64,000 nt of DNA. Source: Actinomadura rupiterrae (GTDB lineage: Bacteria > Actinomycetota > Actinomycetes > Streptosporangiales > Streptosporangiaceae). Location of the stretch: assembly GCF_024172125.1 (NCBI RefSeq), contig NZ_JAMZEA010000018.1, positions 1 through 64,000 on the forward strand, in the 5' to 3' direction. The notes beneath the pieces are model-generated. The model saw only the letters and a list, made by a program, of their open reading frames with translations. It was not told the DNA's origin and did not search any database. Numbering within the stretch: position 1 is the stretch's first letter; every line of letters starts with the position of its first letter. A program made the position numbers and the translations under genes. Of this stretch, positions 26,052 to 42,044 are shown in pieces.

Positions 26052-27245
26052 TTACTTGAGAACCTTGGTGACGCGACCCGCGCCGACGGTCCGGCCGCCC
26101 TCGCGGATGGCGAACTTCAGGCCCTCCTCCATGGCGACGGGCTGGATCAGCTCGACGCGCATCTCGGTGTTGTCGCCCGGCATGACCATCTCGGTGCCCT
26201 CGGGGAGGTTCACCACGCCGGTCACGTCCGTGGTCCGGAAGTAGAACTGCGGGCGGTAGTTGTTGAAGAACGGCGTGTGGCGGCCGCCCTCGTCCTTGGA
26301 CAGGATGTAGACCTGCGCCTCGAACTCGGTGTGCGGGGTGTTGGTGCCCGGCTTGATGACACACTGGCCGCGCTCGACGTCCTCGCGCTTGATGCCGCGC
26401 AGGAGCAGGCCGACGTTGTCGCCCGCCTGGCCCTGGTCGAGCAGCTTGCGGAACATCTCGACACCGGTGACCGTCGTCTTGGACGAGGTCTCCTTGATGC
26501 CGATGATCTCGACTTCCTCGTTGACGTTCACGACACCGCGCTCGATACGGCCGGTGACGACCGTGCCGCGGCCGGTGATCGAGAAGACGTCCTCGATCGG
26601 CATCAGGAACGGCTTCTCGGTGTCACGCACCGGCTCCGGCACGTTCTCGTCGACGGCGGTCATGAGCTCGATGATCGAGTCGGCCCACTTCTCGTCGCCC
26701 TGCAGCGCCTGGAAGGCGGAGACGCGGACCACGGGGACGTCGTCGCCCGGGAACTCGTACTCCGACAGCAGCTCGCGGACCTCGAGCTCGACGAGCTCCA
26801 GGATCTCCTCGTCGTCCACCATGTCGCACTTGTTCAGCGCGACGACGATGTAGGGGACGCCGACCTGGCGGGCCAGGAGCACGTGCTCCTTGGTCTGCGG
26901 CATCGGGCCGTCGGTGGCGGCGACCACCAGGATGGCGCCGTCCATCTGCGCCGCACCGGTGATCATGTTCTTGATGTAGTCGGCGTGACCCGGGCAGTCG
27001 ACGTGCGCGTAGTGCCGCGACTCGGTCTGGTACTCGACGTGCGCGATCGAGATCGTGATACCGCGCTCGCGCTCCTCCGGCGCCTTGTCGATGTCCTCGA
27101 ACGGCGTGAAGGGGTTGATGTCCGGGTACTTGTCGTGGAGCACCTTGGTGATCGCCGCGGTAAGCGTGGTCTTACCGTGGTCGATGTGCCCAATGGTGCC
27201 GATGTTCACGTGCGGCTTCGTCCGCTCGAACTTGGCCTTCGCCAC
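26052..27245 (-). CDS. tuf: elongation factor Tu
   Basis: EF-Tu delivers aminoacyl-tRNA to the ribosome as a GTP complex. The 397-residue product starts with GTG at 27245, with AAGGAG about 7 bases upstream. GTPase motifs are clear: GHIDHGKTTL (G1), DCPGHADY (G3), NKCDMVDD (G4) and SAFQAL (G5). Domains 2 and 3 follow, ending FAIREGGRTVGAGRVTKVL. A longer frame reading upstream has no conserved residues. Confidence 0.99.
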   Translation of the reverse strand: MAKAKFERTKPHVNIGTIGHIDHGKTTLTAAITKVLHDKYPDINPFTPFEDIDKAPEERERGITISIAHVEYQTESRHYAHVDCPGHADYIKNMITGAAQMDGAILVVAATDGPMPQTKEHVLLARQVGVPYIVVALNKCDMVDDEEILELVELEVRELLSEYEFPGDDVPVVRVSAFQALQGDEKWADSIIELMTAVDENVPEPVRDTEKPFLMPIEDVFSITGRGTVVTGRIERGVVNVNEEVEIIGIKETSSKTTVTGVEMFRKLLDQGQAGDNVGLLLRGIKREDVERGQCVIKPGTNTPHTEFEAQVYILSKDEGGRHTPFFNNYRPQFYFRTTDVTGVVNLPEGTEMVMPGDNTEMRVELIQPVAMEEGLKFAIREGGRTVGAGRVTKVLK

Positions 27246-27342
27246 TGGTTGCTCCTTGTTGCGATCCTCGGCCTGCAGGAGGCCGCTTCGTGTGCTGGCT
27301 GGGTGACTGTGCTGGCTCGACGACCGTCGCGCCGGTCCGGGA

Positions 27343-29454
27343 CTACTCGCCCCGGGCCTTGGCGATGATCTCCTCCGCGACGTTCTTGGGAACCTCGGCG
27401 TAGGAGTCGAACTGCATGGTGAAAACAGCCCGGCCCTGGGTCTTGCTGCGCAGATCACCCACGTAGCCGAACATCTCCGAGAGGGGCACGAGCGCCTTGA
27501 CGACCCGCATCCCCGAGCGCTCGTCCATCGACTGGACGTGGCCGCGCCGGGAGTTGATGTCGCCGATGACGTCGCCCATGTTGTCCTCGGGCGTGGTGAC
27601 CTCGACGGCCATCAGCGGCTCGAGGATGGTCGCCCCGGCCTTGCGGGCGGCCTCCTTGAACGCCATGGAACCGGCGATCTTGAACGCCATCTCCGAGGAG
27701 TCCACCTCGTGGTAGGCACCGTCGAGAAGGGTGACCTTCACGCCCACCATGGGGTAGCCGGCGAGAACGCCGAACTCGGCGGCCTCCTGGCAGCCCGCGT
27801 CGACCGACGGGATGTACTCCCGCGGGATGCGGCCACCGGTGACCTTGTTCTCGAACTCGTAGCCGTCGTTGCCCTCGCCCAGCGGCTCCAGGTTGATGAT
27901 CACGCGACCGAACTGACCGGAACCACCGGTCTGCTTCTTGTGCGTGTACTCGACCTTCTCGACCTTCCGCGTGATGGTCTCGCGGTAGGCGACCTGGGGC
28001 TTGCCGACGTTGGCGTCGACCTTGAACTCCCGCTTCATGCGGTCGACCAGGATCTCCAGGTGGAGCTCGCCCATGCCGGAGATGACCGTCTGGCCGGTCT
28101 CCTCGTCCGTGCGGACCTGGAAGGAGGGGTCCTCCTCCGCGAGCCGCTGGATGGCGGTGCCGAGCTTCTGCTGGTCGGCCTTGGTCTTCGGCTCGATCGC
28201 CACGTGGATGACCGGCGCCGGGAAGTTCATCGACTCAAGGACGATGGAGTCCTTCTCGTCGCAGAGGGTCTCGCCGGTGGTGGTCTGCTTCAGACCCATG
28301 ACGGCGACGATGTCGCCGGCGCCCACCTGGCTGATCTCCTCACGCTTGTTCGCGTGCATCCGGTAGATCTTGCCGATCCGCTCCTTGCGCTCCTTGACGG
28401 AGTTCAGGACCTGGGAACCGGCCTCCAGCACGCCCGAGTAGACGCGGATGAAGGTCAGCTTGCCCAGGTGCGGGTCGGACGCGATCTTGAACGCCAGCGC
28501 GGCGAAGGGCTCGTCCTCGGAGGCGTCCCGGTGAAGGGTCTTCTCCTCGTCGCGCACCGCGTGGCCGTCCACGCCGCCGTCGTCCAGCGGCGAGGGCAGG
28601 TAGCGGACGATGGCGTCGAGCAGCGGCTGGACGCCCTTGTTCTTGAAGGCGGTCCCGGTCAGGACGGGGAACAGGTTGCCCGCGATCGTGGCGCGGCGGA
28701 CACCGGCGTAGATCTGCTCCACGGTGGGCTCGACGCCCTCCAGGTAGAGCTCCATGATCTCGTCGTCGCCCTCGGCCAGCGTCTCGATCAGCTTGTCGTG
28801 CCACTCCTGGGCGGCCTCGACGTGCGTGTCGGGGATCTCGACGGTCTCGTACATCTCGCCGAGCTTGGTGTCGTCGGTCCAGACCAGGGCCTTCATGGTG
28901 ACCAGGTCGACGACGCCCTTGAAGTCCGCCTCGGCGCCGATCGGGAGCTGCATGACCAGCGGGGTCGCGTTCAGGCGGTCCGTGATCATGTCGACGCAGC
29001 GGTGGAACTCCGCGCCGACCCGGTCGAGCTTGTTGACGAAGCAGATCCGCGGGACGCCGTAGCGGTCCGCCTGGCGCCACACGGTCTCGGACTGCGGCTC
29101 GACGCCCGCGACACCGTCGAACACCGCGACGGCACCGTCCAGCACGCGCAGCGAGCGCTCCACCTCGATGGTGAAGTCGACGTGGCCCGGGGTGTCGATG
29201 ATGTTGATGGTGTGCTTGACGTCCTCGACCGGCCAGGTGCAGGTGGTGGCCGCGGAGGTGATGGTGATGCCCCGCTCCTGCTCCTGCTCCATCCAGTCCA
29301 TCGTGGCCGCGCCGTCGTGGACCTCACCGATCTTGTAGCTGATGCCCGTGTAGTACAGGATCCGCTCGGTGGTGGTGGTCTTGCCGGCGTCGATGTGGGC
29401 CATGATGCCGATGTTGCGGACCTTGGAGAGGTCTACACCGGTTTTGGTAGCCAC
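27343..29454 (-). CDS. fusA: elongation factor G
   Basis: EF-G drives translocation and, with RRF, ribosome recycling. The 703-residue protein starts with GTG and has AHIDAGKTTTTERILYYTG (G1), RGITITSAATTC (switch I), DTPGHVDFT and NKLDRVGAEF. Domain IV has the tip motif region around YTHKKQTGGSGQFGRVI. Length is typical. It lies between rpsG and tuf. Confidence 0.99.
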   Translation of the reverse strand: MATKTGVDLSKVRNIGIMAHIDAGKTTTTERILYYTGISYKIGEVHDGAATMDWMEQEQERGITITSAATTCTWPVEDVKHTINIIDTPGHVDFTIEVERSLRVLDGAVAVFDGVAGVEPQSETVWRQADRYGVPRICFVNKLDRVGAEFHRCVDMITDRLNATPLVMQLPIGAEADFKGVVDLVTMKALVWTDDTKLGEMYETVEIPDTHVEAAQEWHDKLIETLAEGDDEIMELYLEGVEPTVEQIYAGVRRATIAGNLFPVLTGTAFKNKGVQPLLDAIVRYLPSPLDDGGVDGHAVRDEEKTLHRDASEDEPFAALAFKIASDPHLGKLTFIRVYSGVLEAGSQVLNSVKERKERIGKIYRMHANKREEISQVGAGDIVAVMGLKQTTTGETLCDEKDSIVLESMNFPAPVIHVAIEPKTKADQQKLGTAIQRLAEEDPSFQVRTDEETGQTVISGMGELHLEILVDRMKREFKVDANVGKPQVAYRETITRKVEKVEYTHKKQTGGSGQFGRVIINLEPLGEGNDGYEFENKVTGGRIPREYIPSVDAGCQEAAEFGVLAGYPMVGVKVTLLDGAYHEVDSSEMAFKIAGSMAFKEAARKAGATILEPLMAVEVTTPEDNMGDVIGDINSRRGHVQSMDERSGMRVVKALVPLSEMFGYVGDLRSKTQGRAVFTMQFDSYAEVPKNVAEEIIAKARGE

Positions 29455-29497
29455 TTTCGTCCTCGCGTCGTCTCGTCGTAACTCAGGATCCGCCGGA

Positions 29498-29968
29498 TTA
29501 CCAGCGGTAGTGGGCGAAGGCCTTGTTGGACTCCGCCATCTTGTGCGTGTCCTCGCGCTTCTTGACGGACGCGCCGAGCCCGTTGGAGGCGTCGAGCAGC
29601 TCGTTCATCAGGCGCTCGGTCATGGTCTTCTCGCGGCGCTGCCGCGAGTAGAGCACCAGCCAGCGCAGCGCGAGCGTCGTGGAGCGGGCGGGCCGGACCT
29701 CGACCGGGACCTGGTAGGTCGCGCCGCCGACGCGGCGGGAGCGGACCTCCAGGGTCGGCTTGACGTTGTCCAGCGCGCGCTTGAGCGTGACGACCGGGTC
29801 GTTGCCGGTCTTCTCGCGCGCACCCTCCAGAGCGTCGTAGACGATGCTCTGCGCGATGGAGCGCTTGCCGTCCAGGAGAACCTTGTTGATCAGCGCGGTG
29901 ACCAGCGGCGAGTTGTACACCGGGTCCGCGATGAGCTGGCGCTTGCCAGCAGGGCCCTTGCGCGGCAT
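29498..29968 (-). CDS. rpsG: 30S ribosomal protein S7
   Basis: S7 starts assembly of the 30S head. The 156-residue protein starts MPRKGPAGKRQLIADPVYNS and has KVLLDGKRSIAQSIVYDALE, TYQVPVEVRPARSTTLALRW and RRREKTMTERL-like residues near RQRREKTMTERLMNELLDA. It begins 4 bases after rpsL. Confidence 0.98.
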   Translation of the reverse strand: MPRKGPAGKRQLIADPVYNSPLVTALINKVLLDGKRSIAQSIVYDALEGAREKTGNDPVVTLKRALDNVKPTLEVRSRRVGGATYQVPVEVRPARSTTLALRWLVLYSRQRREKTMTERLMNELLDASNGLGASVKKREDTHKMAESNKAFAHYRW

Positions 29969-29972
29969 TAGC

Positions 29973-30344
29973 TCACTTCTCCTTCTTGGCGCCGTAGCGG
30001 CTGCGCGCCTGCTTGCGGTTGCGGACGCCCTGGGTGTCCAGCGAACCGCGAATGATCTTGTACCGAACGCCCGGGAGGTCCTTCACTCGGCCGCCGCGCA
30101 CGAGCACGATCGAGTGCTCCTGCAGGTTGTGACCGACACCGGGGATGTAGGCCGTGACCTCAATCCCGCTGGTCAGCCGGACACGGGCGACCTTGCGAAG
30201 CGCGGAGTTCGGCTTCTTGGGCGTCGTCGTGTAGACGCGCGTGCAGACACCCCTGCGCTGGGGGCTGCCCTTCAGCGCCGGCGTCTTGTTCTTGGTCACC
30301 TTGTCCTGGCGGCCCTTTCGGACCAGCTGCTGGATCGTGGGCAC
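29973..30344 (-). CDS. rpsL: 30S ribosomal protein S12
   Basis: S12 monitors codon-anticodon pairing. The 123-residue protein starts with GTG at 30344, with GGAGA upstream, giving VPTIQQLVRKGRQDK at the N-terminus. Streptomycin-related positions read Lys43 (TTTPKKPNSALRK) and Lys88 (GGRVKDLPGVRY), the drug-sensitive state. The frame continues upstream without a stop (MTDLTDGVLAEQ...), but this lacks conserved residues and lies in the leader. Confidence 0.98.
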   Translation of the reverse strand: MPTIQQLVRKGRQDKVTKNKTPALKGSPQRRGVCTRVYTTTPKKPNSALRKVARVRLTSGIEVTAYIPGVGHNLQEHSIVLVRGGRVKDLPGVRYKIIRGSLDTQGVRNRKQARSRYGAKKEK

Positions 30345-30652
30345 CGCGTCTCCGTCTTCCTCGTACCGAGCCGGTAAGTCTTGTTCTGCCAGGACCCCAT
30401 CGGTGAGGTCCGTCATCACCACCTCGTCTGAGGCTGTGACCTGCCGGTTTCCCGACCTCTCCGACCCACGCGGTCGGGCGTGTCGCATCCTGCTCATCCA
30501 AGGATGTCCGGATCCGACACGAGACCGCCCGGCCCACGTGATGGGCCGAAACAAGCCGGGGAGTTTGCCGCGGCGCTGGGCCGCCCTGTCAAATCGCAGG
30601 GACCTGCCGGCGCGCACGCAGATTGGCCCGCACACAGCGGGCACAAGTAGAG

Positions 30653-30681
30653 AGGTTACCGACCGCTACGCGAAAGGTCAA
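30653..30681 (-). promoter_or_regulatory. promoter for rpsL-rpsG-fusA-tuf
   Basis: On the minus strand TTGACC (30676-30681) and TAACCT (30653-30658) are separated by 17 bases. This is a close match to the actinobacterial housekeeping sigma pattern. The inferred start near 30646 leaves a leader of about 300 bases before rpsL. Confidence 0.75.
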
Positions 30682-30765
30682 AGCGAACGGTCCACTATCG
30701 CGAGCGGGGCCTCCGGCGCAAGCTCGCGACGCCCCTGCGGGCCATGTTCCCGTAGTCAGAACGGA

Positions 30766-30817
30766 CGAACGCCGACGGGTTGTTCCCGTCCTGTGACGGA
30801 ATTCCCGTCGGCGTTCG
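30766..30817 (-). terminator. terminator hairpin upstream of the rpsL promoter
   Basis: A perfect 14-bp inverted repeat (30766-30779 with 30804-30817) with a 24-base loop ends the transcript of the low-complexity tail-anchored gene. No long U-tract follows. Confidence 0.65.
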
Positions 30818-30933
30818 TGCCACCGTCCCCGACGACCGGTCCGCGAGTCAAGAGATCCTGGCCCGCTTTTTGCGTGTCGCCGGGGCCCGGCGCCGTCCGT
30901 CCGGTCCGGCGCGCCGCCTCTGGTCCCGGTGGG

Positions 30934-32673
30934 TCAGAGGAAGAACGCGACGATGACGACCACGATCACGACCACGGCGAGGACGCCGCCTCCGACGATG
31001 TACCAGAGCTGCTTGTTGCTGCCGCCGCCGCTCTGCGCCGGCGCCTGCTGGTAGCCGGGGTACGGCTCGGCGCCCTGACCGGGCTGACCGTACTGCCCCT
31101 GCTGACCGCCGAACTGGCCTTGTCCCTGGGCGCCCTGGCTGTAGGCGCCGGCCTGCTGGCCATACTGGCCCTGCTCTTGGCCGTACTGGCCCTGCTGCCC
31201 CTGACCGAATTGGCCCTGGTCCTGGCCGCCGTACTGGCCCTGGCCCTGGTCCTGCTGGCCGTAGGACTGCTGGCCCTGGCCGTACTGGCCCTGGTCCTGG
31301 CCGTACTGGCCCTGCTGGCTGCCGTACTGGCCGCCCTGCTGCTGGCCGTACTGGCCGGGCTGCTGGGCTCCGAACGGCGGCTGCTGGCCGTAGCCGCTCT
31401 GCTCCTGCTGGGCGGACGCGCCCCACTGGCGGCCGACGTCCATGCGGGTCGCGTCGCCGAGGCCCTCGCCCTGCTGGCCCTGCTGACCCGGCTGGGAGCC
31501 GTGCGCGGACGGGTCGAACGCCTGGGTCGGCTTGCCGTCCTCGACCTGCGGGCGGTCACCGCCGAAACCGGACGGGTCGTGCCCGGCGACCGGGGCGCCG
31601 AGGTTCTGCTCCGGCGGCGGGACCATCATCGTCCGCTCGTTGTCGCCGCCCTGCCGGCCCGGCTGCGGGCTCGCCCACGGCTCGGGCGCGTCCGGCGTGG
31701 CCGGGGCCTGCCACGGCTCGGCGGGACGGCGCTCCGGACCCGACGCCACCGGGACGTCCGGTCCGGGCGACCACGCGACGGTGGCCTGGTCGTCCACCTT
31801 CGGGTTCGGGCGCTCGGGCTCGGCCGCCGGGGCCGGGGACGCTGCGGGACCGGGGACGATCAGCGTGCGGTCCTCGCCCTGGACCGGCGCGGCGGGCTCG
31901 GCCGCAGGCGCCTTCGGCTCCGCGGGCGGCGCGAACGGCTCGACCGGCGGGTAGGCGCCGCCCTGCGGCGGGGCGTACGGGTCCTGGCCGAACTGCTGCT
32001 GCGGCGGCTGCCCGAACTGGCCGGGTTCCTGCGGCTGGCTGTACGGCTGCTGCGGGTAGGCGGGCTCCCCCGCCGGCGGCTGGCCGCCGAATCCCTGCGG
32101 CGCGGCCGGAGGCTGGCCGTACGGGTCCTGCGGCTGGTTGCCATATCCCTGCTGGCCGCCGAAGCCCTGGTCGGGCTGCTGACCGTAGCCCTGCTGCTCG
32201 TGCTGCGGCTGGCCGTACGGCTGCTGCGCGCCCGGCTGCTCGCCGTAGGGCTGCTGCCCGTACTGCTGCTGCTCGGGGGGCGCGCCGTATCCGCCCTGGT
32301 CGGCGGGGGGTGCGCCGAAGCCGGGGGCGGCCTGCGGCTCGTGCGGCGGGACGGGCGGCTGCTGGCCCAGCGCCGGCATCGGCTCGATCATCGTGGGGGG
32401 CGCGGCGGGCGGGGTCGGCCGCGCGGGCTCCGCCGGGGGCCCGGCGGGGGCCGCGGGCTCGGCCGGCTTCGGCGCGGCGGGCTGCCCGCCCGCGGCGCCG
32501 CCGAGCTGCGGCGCGCCGAACACGACCGTGCGGTCGCCCATCGGACGCGCGGGCGGCTCGGCGCCCTTGCCCTCGTCACTGGAACCGGCCGCCCGGCCCT
32601 CCGCGCCCTCGGGCTTCTCGTCGTCCCGGGGCGACGGCCACTGCGGTCCCTGCGCGCCGTCGTTGTCGGTCAT
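30934..32673 (-). CDS. tail-anchored low-complexity (Tyr/Gly/Gln) protein
   Basis: The 579-residue product has no recognisable enzyme domain. It consists of an acidic Pro/Ala N-terminus (1-117), a first Tyr/Gly/Gln/Pro tract (118-236), a Pro/Ala linker (237-426), a second tract almost wholly of Gly, Gln and Tyr/Phe (427-545) with repeats like GQYGQ, and one hydrophobic C-terminal segment (556-579) that reaches the last residue. The last feature predicts a tail anchor with the rest in the cytoplasm. Seven Thr sites with similar surroundings (DRTVVFG, DRTLIVPG, ERTMMVPP, KPTQAFDP, DATRMDVG and two more) are spread through the linker and could be kinase targets. Start at 32673 has AAGGAG upstream. 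The gene lies alone between rpoC and rpsL. Function is unknown. Confidence 0.85.
   Translation of the reverse strand: MTDNDGAQGPQWPSPRDDEKPEGAEGRAAGSSDEGKGAEPPARPMGDRTVVFGAPQLGGAAGGQPAAPKPAEPAAPAGPPAEPARPTPPAAPPTMIEPMPALGQQPPVPPHEPQAAPGFGAPPADQGGYGAPPEQQQYGQQPYGEQPGAQQPYGQPQHEQQGYGQQPDQGFGGQQGYGNQPQDPYGQPPAAPQGFGGQPPAGEPAYPQQPYSQPQEPGQFGQPPQQQFGQDPYAPPQGGAYPPVEPFAPPAEPKAPAAEPAAPVQGEDRTLIVPGPAASPAPAAEPERPNPKVDDQATVAWSPGPDVPVASGPERRPAEPWQAPATPDAPEPWASPQPGRQGGDNERTMMVPPPEQNLGAPVAGHDPSGFGGDRPQVEDGKPTQAFDPSAHGSQPGQQGQQGEGLGDATRMDVGRQWGASAQQEQSGYGQQPPFGAQQPGQYGQQQGGQYGSQQGQYGQDQGQYGQGQQSYGQQDQGQGQYGGQDQGQFGQGQQGQYGQEQGQYGQQAGAYSQGAQGQGQFGGQQGQYGQPGQGAEPYPGYQQAPAQSGGGSNKQLWYIVGGGVLAVVVIVVVIVAFFL
31039..31395 (-). 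repeat. coding repeat for the C-terminal Tyr/Gly/Gln tract
   Basis: This encodes residues 427-545. The plus-strand DNA repeats CTGGCCGTACTGGCC-like blocks. The protein repeat is roughly G-Q-[YF]-G-Q with variable spacing, about 15 aromatic residues in 119. Confidence 0.85.
31966..32322 (-). repeat. coding repeat for the N-terminal Tyr/Gly/Gln/Pro tract
   Basis: This encodes residues 118-236, with blocks such as QQPYGQPQ, GYGQQPDQGFG and DPYGQPP. It is more Pro-rich and less regular than the C-terminal tract. Confidence 0.75.
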
Positions 32674-32976
32674 CGTCAGGCTCCTTCGGGCGGATATTCC
32701 CACGTGAGGGTGGTCCCCACGAAGTGACTCATCGGCTCAAGCCTGCCCCGATCGCCGGGGGAATCGCAAATCACCACCGTCCGGTTCGACGCGCCGGACG
32801 GCCCGTCCGTTCCCGACCGGGGTGTCCCGTCCCACCCGAAACGAGCGCGGGACGCACGGCCGATACCGAACGTCCGCTGCGGTTCGCCCGCGACCGCCGG
32901 CCTTCGGGCGCGCGATGCCGAACACAGCGTGAACGTGAGGTCGACCACGCTTGCGGGCAAGCAGGTCGTAGACGTG
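32674..32976. other. spacer between rpoC terminator and the tail-anchored gene
   Basis: This 303-base spacer must hold the promoter of the tail-anchored gene. The only promoter-like hexamer I could see is a -35-like TTGCCC (minus strand), with no fitting -10. No gene or repeat is seen. Confidence 0.4.
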
Positions 32977-33002
32977 AAAAGGCCCCCGCCGAGGCGGGGG
33001 CC
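32977..33002 (-). terminator. intrinsic terminator after rpoC
   Basis: A 9-bp GC stem (GGCCCCCGC with GCGGGGGCC), a 4-base loop and a TTTT run on the minus strand lie 19 bases past the rpoC stop. It is the clearest classical terminator in the window. Confidence 0.9.
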
Positions 33003-33021
33003 CTTCACTGACTGCTACCGC

Positions 33022-36900
<3,879 letters not shown>

Positions 36901-36920
36901 CTTTGTTCCCCTTGAGTTGA

Positions 36921-40397
<3,477 letters not shown>

Positions 40398-40541
40398 GAG
40401 TGGTCCTTCCGAGGGCTCGCGGCGTAACTGACGACACGCACGCCAGACGATCCAGATGCGAGACCGGCACGATAAGGTCCAAAACGGACCATGGCAGGAG
40501 TGCTCTCGCACGTGGATAGTCAGAGGGCAGCGCAAAGGGGC

Positions 40542-40570
40542 AGTGTAGTCGACAACCACACCGCTCGCAA
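40542..40570 (-). promoter_or_regulatory. promoter for rpoB-rpoC
   Basis: TTGCGA (40565-40570) and TACACT (40542-40547) are 17 bases apart on the minus strand. The inferred start near 40535 gives a leader of about 138 bases. With the terminator at 40743 this makes rpoBC a transcription unit separate from the Mce operon. Confidence 0.7.
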
Positions 40571-40742
40571 CTCCAGCGCCGCAGTATGCATCACAGTCGC
40601 CTGCGAGCATCGCTCCTCACGGCCTCCTAGTCAAGAGCGCACTTGGACTTTTCGGGCTCTGACCTGCAGTGAGGAAGGCCATAGTTTAGAACCCCCGCCG
40701 GGCCCTCCGGCGACCGCGCCGCGACGGCGTGCCGAAACGCCG

Positions 40743-40774
40743 CGAGCGACCACCCCGGAGAGGGTGGTCGCTCG
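40743..40774 (-). terminator. terminator after the Mce operon
   Basis: A 13-bp perfect stem (CGAGCGACCACCC and its complement) with a 6-base loop lies 61 bases past the last Mce-operon gene. No clear U-tract follows. Confidence 0.75.
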
Positions 40775-40835
40775 TTCCGCGCCCGGGTCCGGGCGGGCCG
40801 GTTACGGCCCGTCCGGAGGCCGGATTAAGGGTGGG

Positions 40836-42044
40836 CTAGAGCATCTGGAGGTCCGAGACCATCCACTGCCCCTTGACCTTCTTCATCACCATGCGCAGCG
40901 TGTACTGGTTCGGCGTGCGGGACGCGCTGGCCTGCTTCGCGGTCGTCTGGTCGAGGTAGACCAGGGCGATCGCCTTGTCGCCGTCCACGTTCTCCACGGC
41001 CGTCTTCACGGCCTGCCCCTCGACCACCGCCTGCTGCTGCTGGGCACTGGTCTTGACCTGCGAGATCTGCTGGTCGAACTGGGTCTTGAAGTTGCCGGTG
41101 GTGTGGCCGGCGGCGCGCTTCAGGTCCGAGTCGATCGTCCGGTAGTCGTAGGACGAGATGTCCTCCGCCGCCCGCGTCGCCGCGAACTGAACCGCCTTGG
41201 TCTCCTTGTCGCTGCCGCCCGACTGGCCGGACTTCGCGATCAGCAGCCAGCTCAGCCCGCCCACGAGCAGGATGTTCACCGCGATGAGCAGCCAGACGGC
41301 CATGGAGACCGTGCTCAGGAAGATCAAGGCTCCCGCTCCGGGACCGCGCTCCCTCCGGGGAGCCGCGTCCACCGCAGTGCCGTCCTCAACGGTGACGATC
41401 TTCGCCTGGCGCCCGCGCCTCCGCTTCTTGCGACCGGCGGCCTCGTCGCCTTCGTCGCCCGAACCATCCTCTCCGGACGGCGTTTCGGACTCCTCGGAAT
41501 CACCGCCGACATCGGCGCCAGCGTCCGCAGTGTCGACATCGTCCTCGGCGACCTCAGCCACGTCGGCGTCCGTCTCAGCCGCCTTGGCGAGCTTCACATC
41601 GCCCGCCTCGTCGTCCGCGTCGGGCGTGTCGCCGTCATCGGAGGTCGCGTCGGCGTCATCGGACGTGGCGTCGGCCTTCGTGTCGGACGCAGCGTCGGCC
41701 TTGGTGACGGCCTTCGCGTTCTTGCCCTGCTTCGCGGGCTTGGCGAGCTCCGCGTCAGCGTCCGTTTCGTCCGCTGCGTCCGTGTCGACAGGGGTGCCGG
41801 TGTCGGCGTCCTCGGCGGACGGCTTGGCGGACGCGGATTTCCCGCCTGTACGGGCCTCAGCGGGCTTCTCCGGCGTTTCGGGGGCATCCCCGGCGTTTGA
41901 AGTCTCCGACGACCCGGCGGCCTCGCGTTCGGCCTCCTCGGCCTCCCGGGCGGCCTCCTCGGCCATCCGGCGCGTGATCTCCGCCTTGAGCTTGGCCTCC
42001 TGGGCCCGGCGGGCCCGCTCCTCGGCGTTGATGTCGGTCGTCAC
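40836..42044 (-). CDS. Mce-associated membrane protein with long acidic cytoplasmic part
   Basis: The 402-residue protein starts at a GTG that overlaps the upstream stop as GTGA. Residues 1-40 are a charged helix (AEERARRAQEAKLKAEITRR). A long Ala/Asp/Thr/Glu-rich disordered stretch follows to about 215, with a basic GRKKRRRGRQ. One membrane segment (about 245-275, FLSTVSMAVWLLIAVNILL) leads to an exterior domain ending VMKKVKGQWMVSDLQML. The exterior domain (YDYRTIDSDLKRAAGHTTG) is the Mce-associated (Mas/Mam) fold found at the end of mce operons, where such proteins stabilise the complex. Confidence 0.85.
   Translation of the reverse strand: MTTDINAEERARRAQEAKLKAEITRRMAEEAAREAEEAEREAAGSSETSNAGDAPETPEKPAEARTGGKSASAKPSAEDADTGTPVDTDAADETDADAELAKPAKQGKNAKAVTKADAASDTKADATSDDADATSDDGDTPDADDEAGDVKLAKAAETDADVAEVAEDDVDTADAGADVGGDSEESETPSGEDGSGDEGDEAAGRKKRRRGRQAKIVTVEDGTAVDAAPRRERGPGAGALIFLSTVSMAVWLLIAVNILLVGGLSWLLIAKSGQSGGSDKETKAVQFAATRAAEDISSYDYRTIDSDLKRAAGHTTGNFKTQFDQQISQVKTSAQQQQAVVEGQAVKTAVENVDGDKAIALVYLDQTTAKQASASRTPNQYTLRMVMKKVKGQWMVSDLQML

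Larger units (their letters stand above)
30345..30933 (-). other. rpsL leader and upstream spacer
   Basis: This 589-base stretch holds, in transcription order, the terminator of the upstream low-complexity gene (30766-30817), the rpsL promoter (30653-30681), and a leader of about 300 bases. The leader contains small GC hairpins such as CCCGAC...GTCGGG near 30451-30476. I see no gene in it. Confidence 0.6.
40398..40835 (-). other. spacer between the Mce operon and rpoB
   Basis: This 438-base spacer contains the Mce operon terminator (40743-40774), the rpoB promoter (40542-40570) and a leader of about 140 bases. A second TTGACT lies near 40628, with a poor -10. No gene is seen. Confidence 0.6.

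Noticed and set aside
27246..27458. An N-terminal extension of EF-Tu by about 70 residues
   Set aside because: The GTG at 27245 has AAGGAG upstream and gives the canonical 397 residues. The extension runs into the end of fusA.
27538..29481. A 647-residue plus-strand open frame opposite fusA
   Set aside because: Shadow of EF-G with no domain signal.
30345..30644. Upstream in-frame extension of rpsL (MTDLTDGVLAEQ... joined to S12)
   Set aside because: No conserved residues, the GTG with a Shine-Dalgarno at 30344 gives the family length, and the stretch lies inside the leader between promoter and gene.
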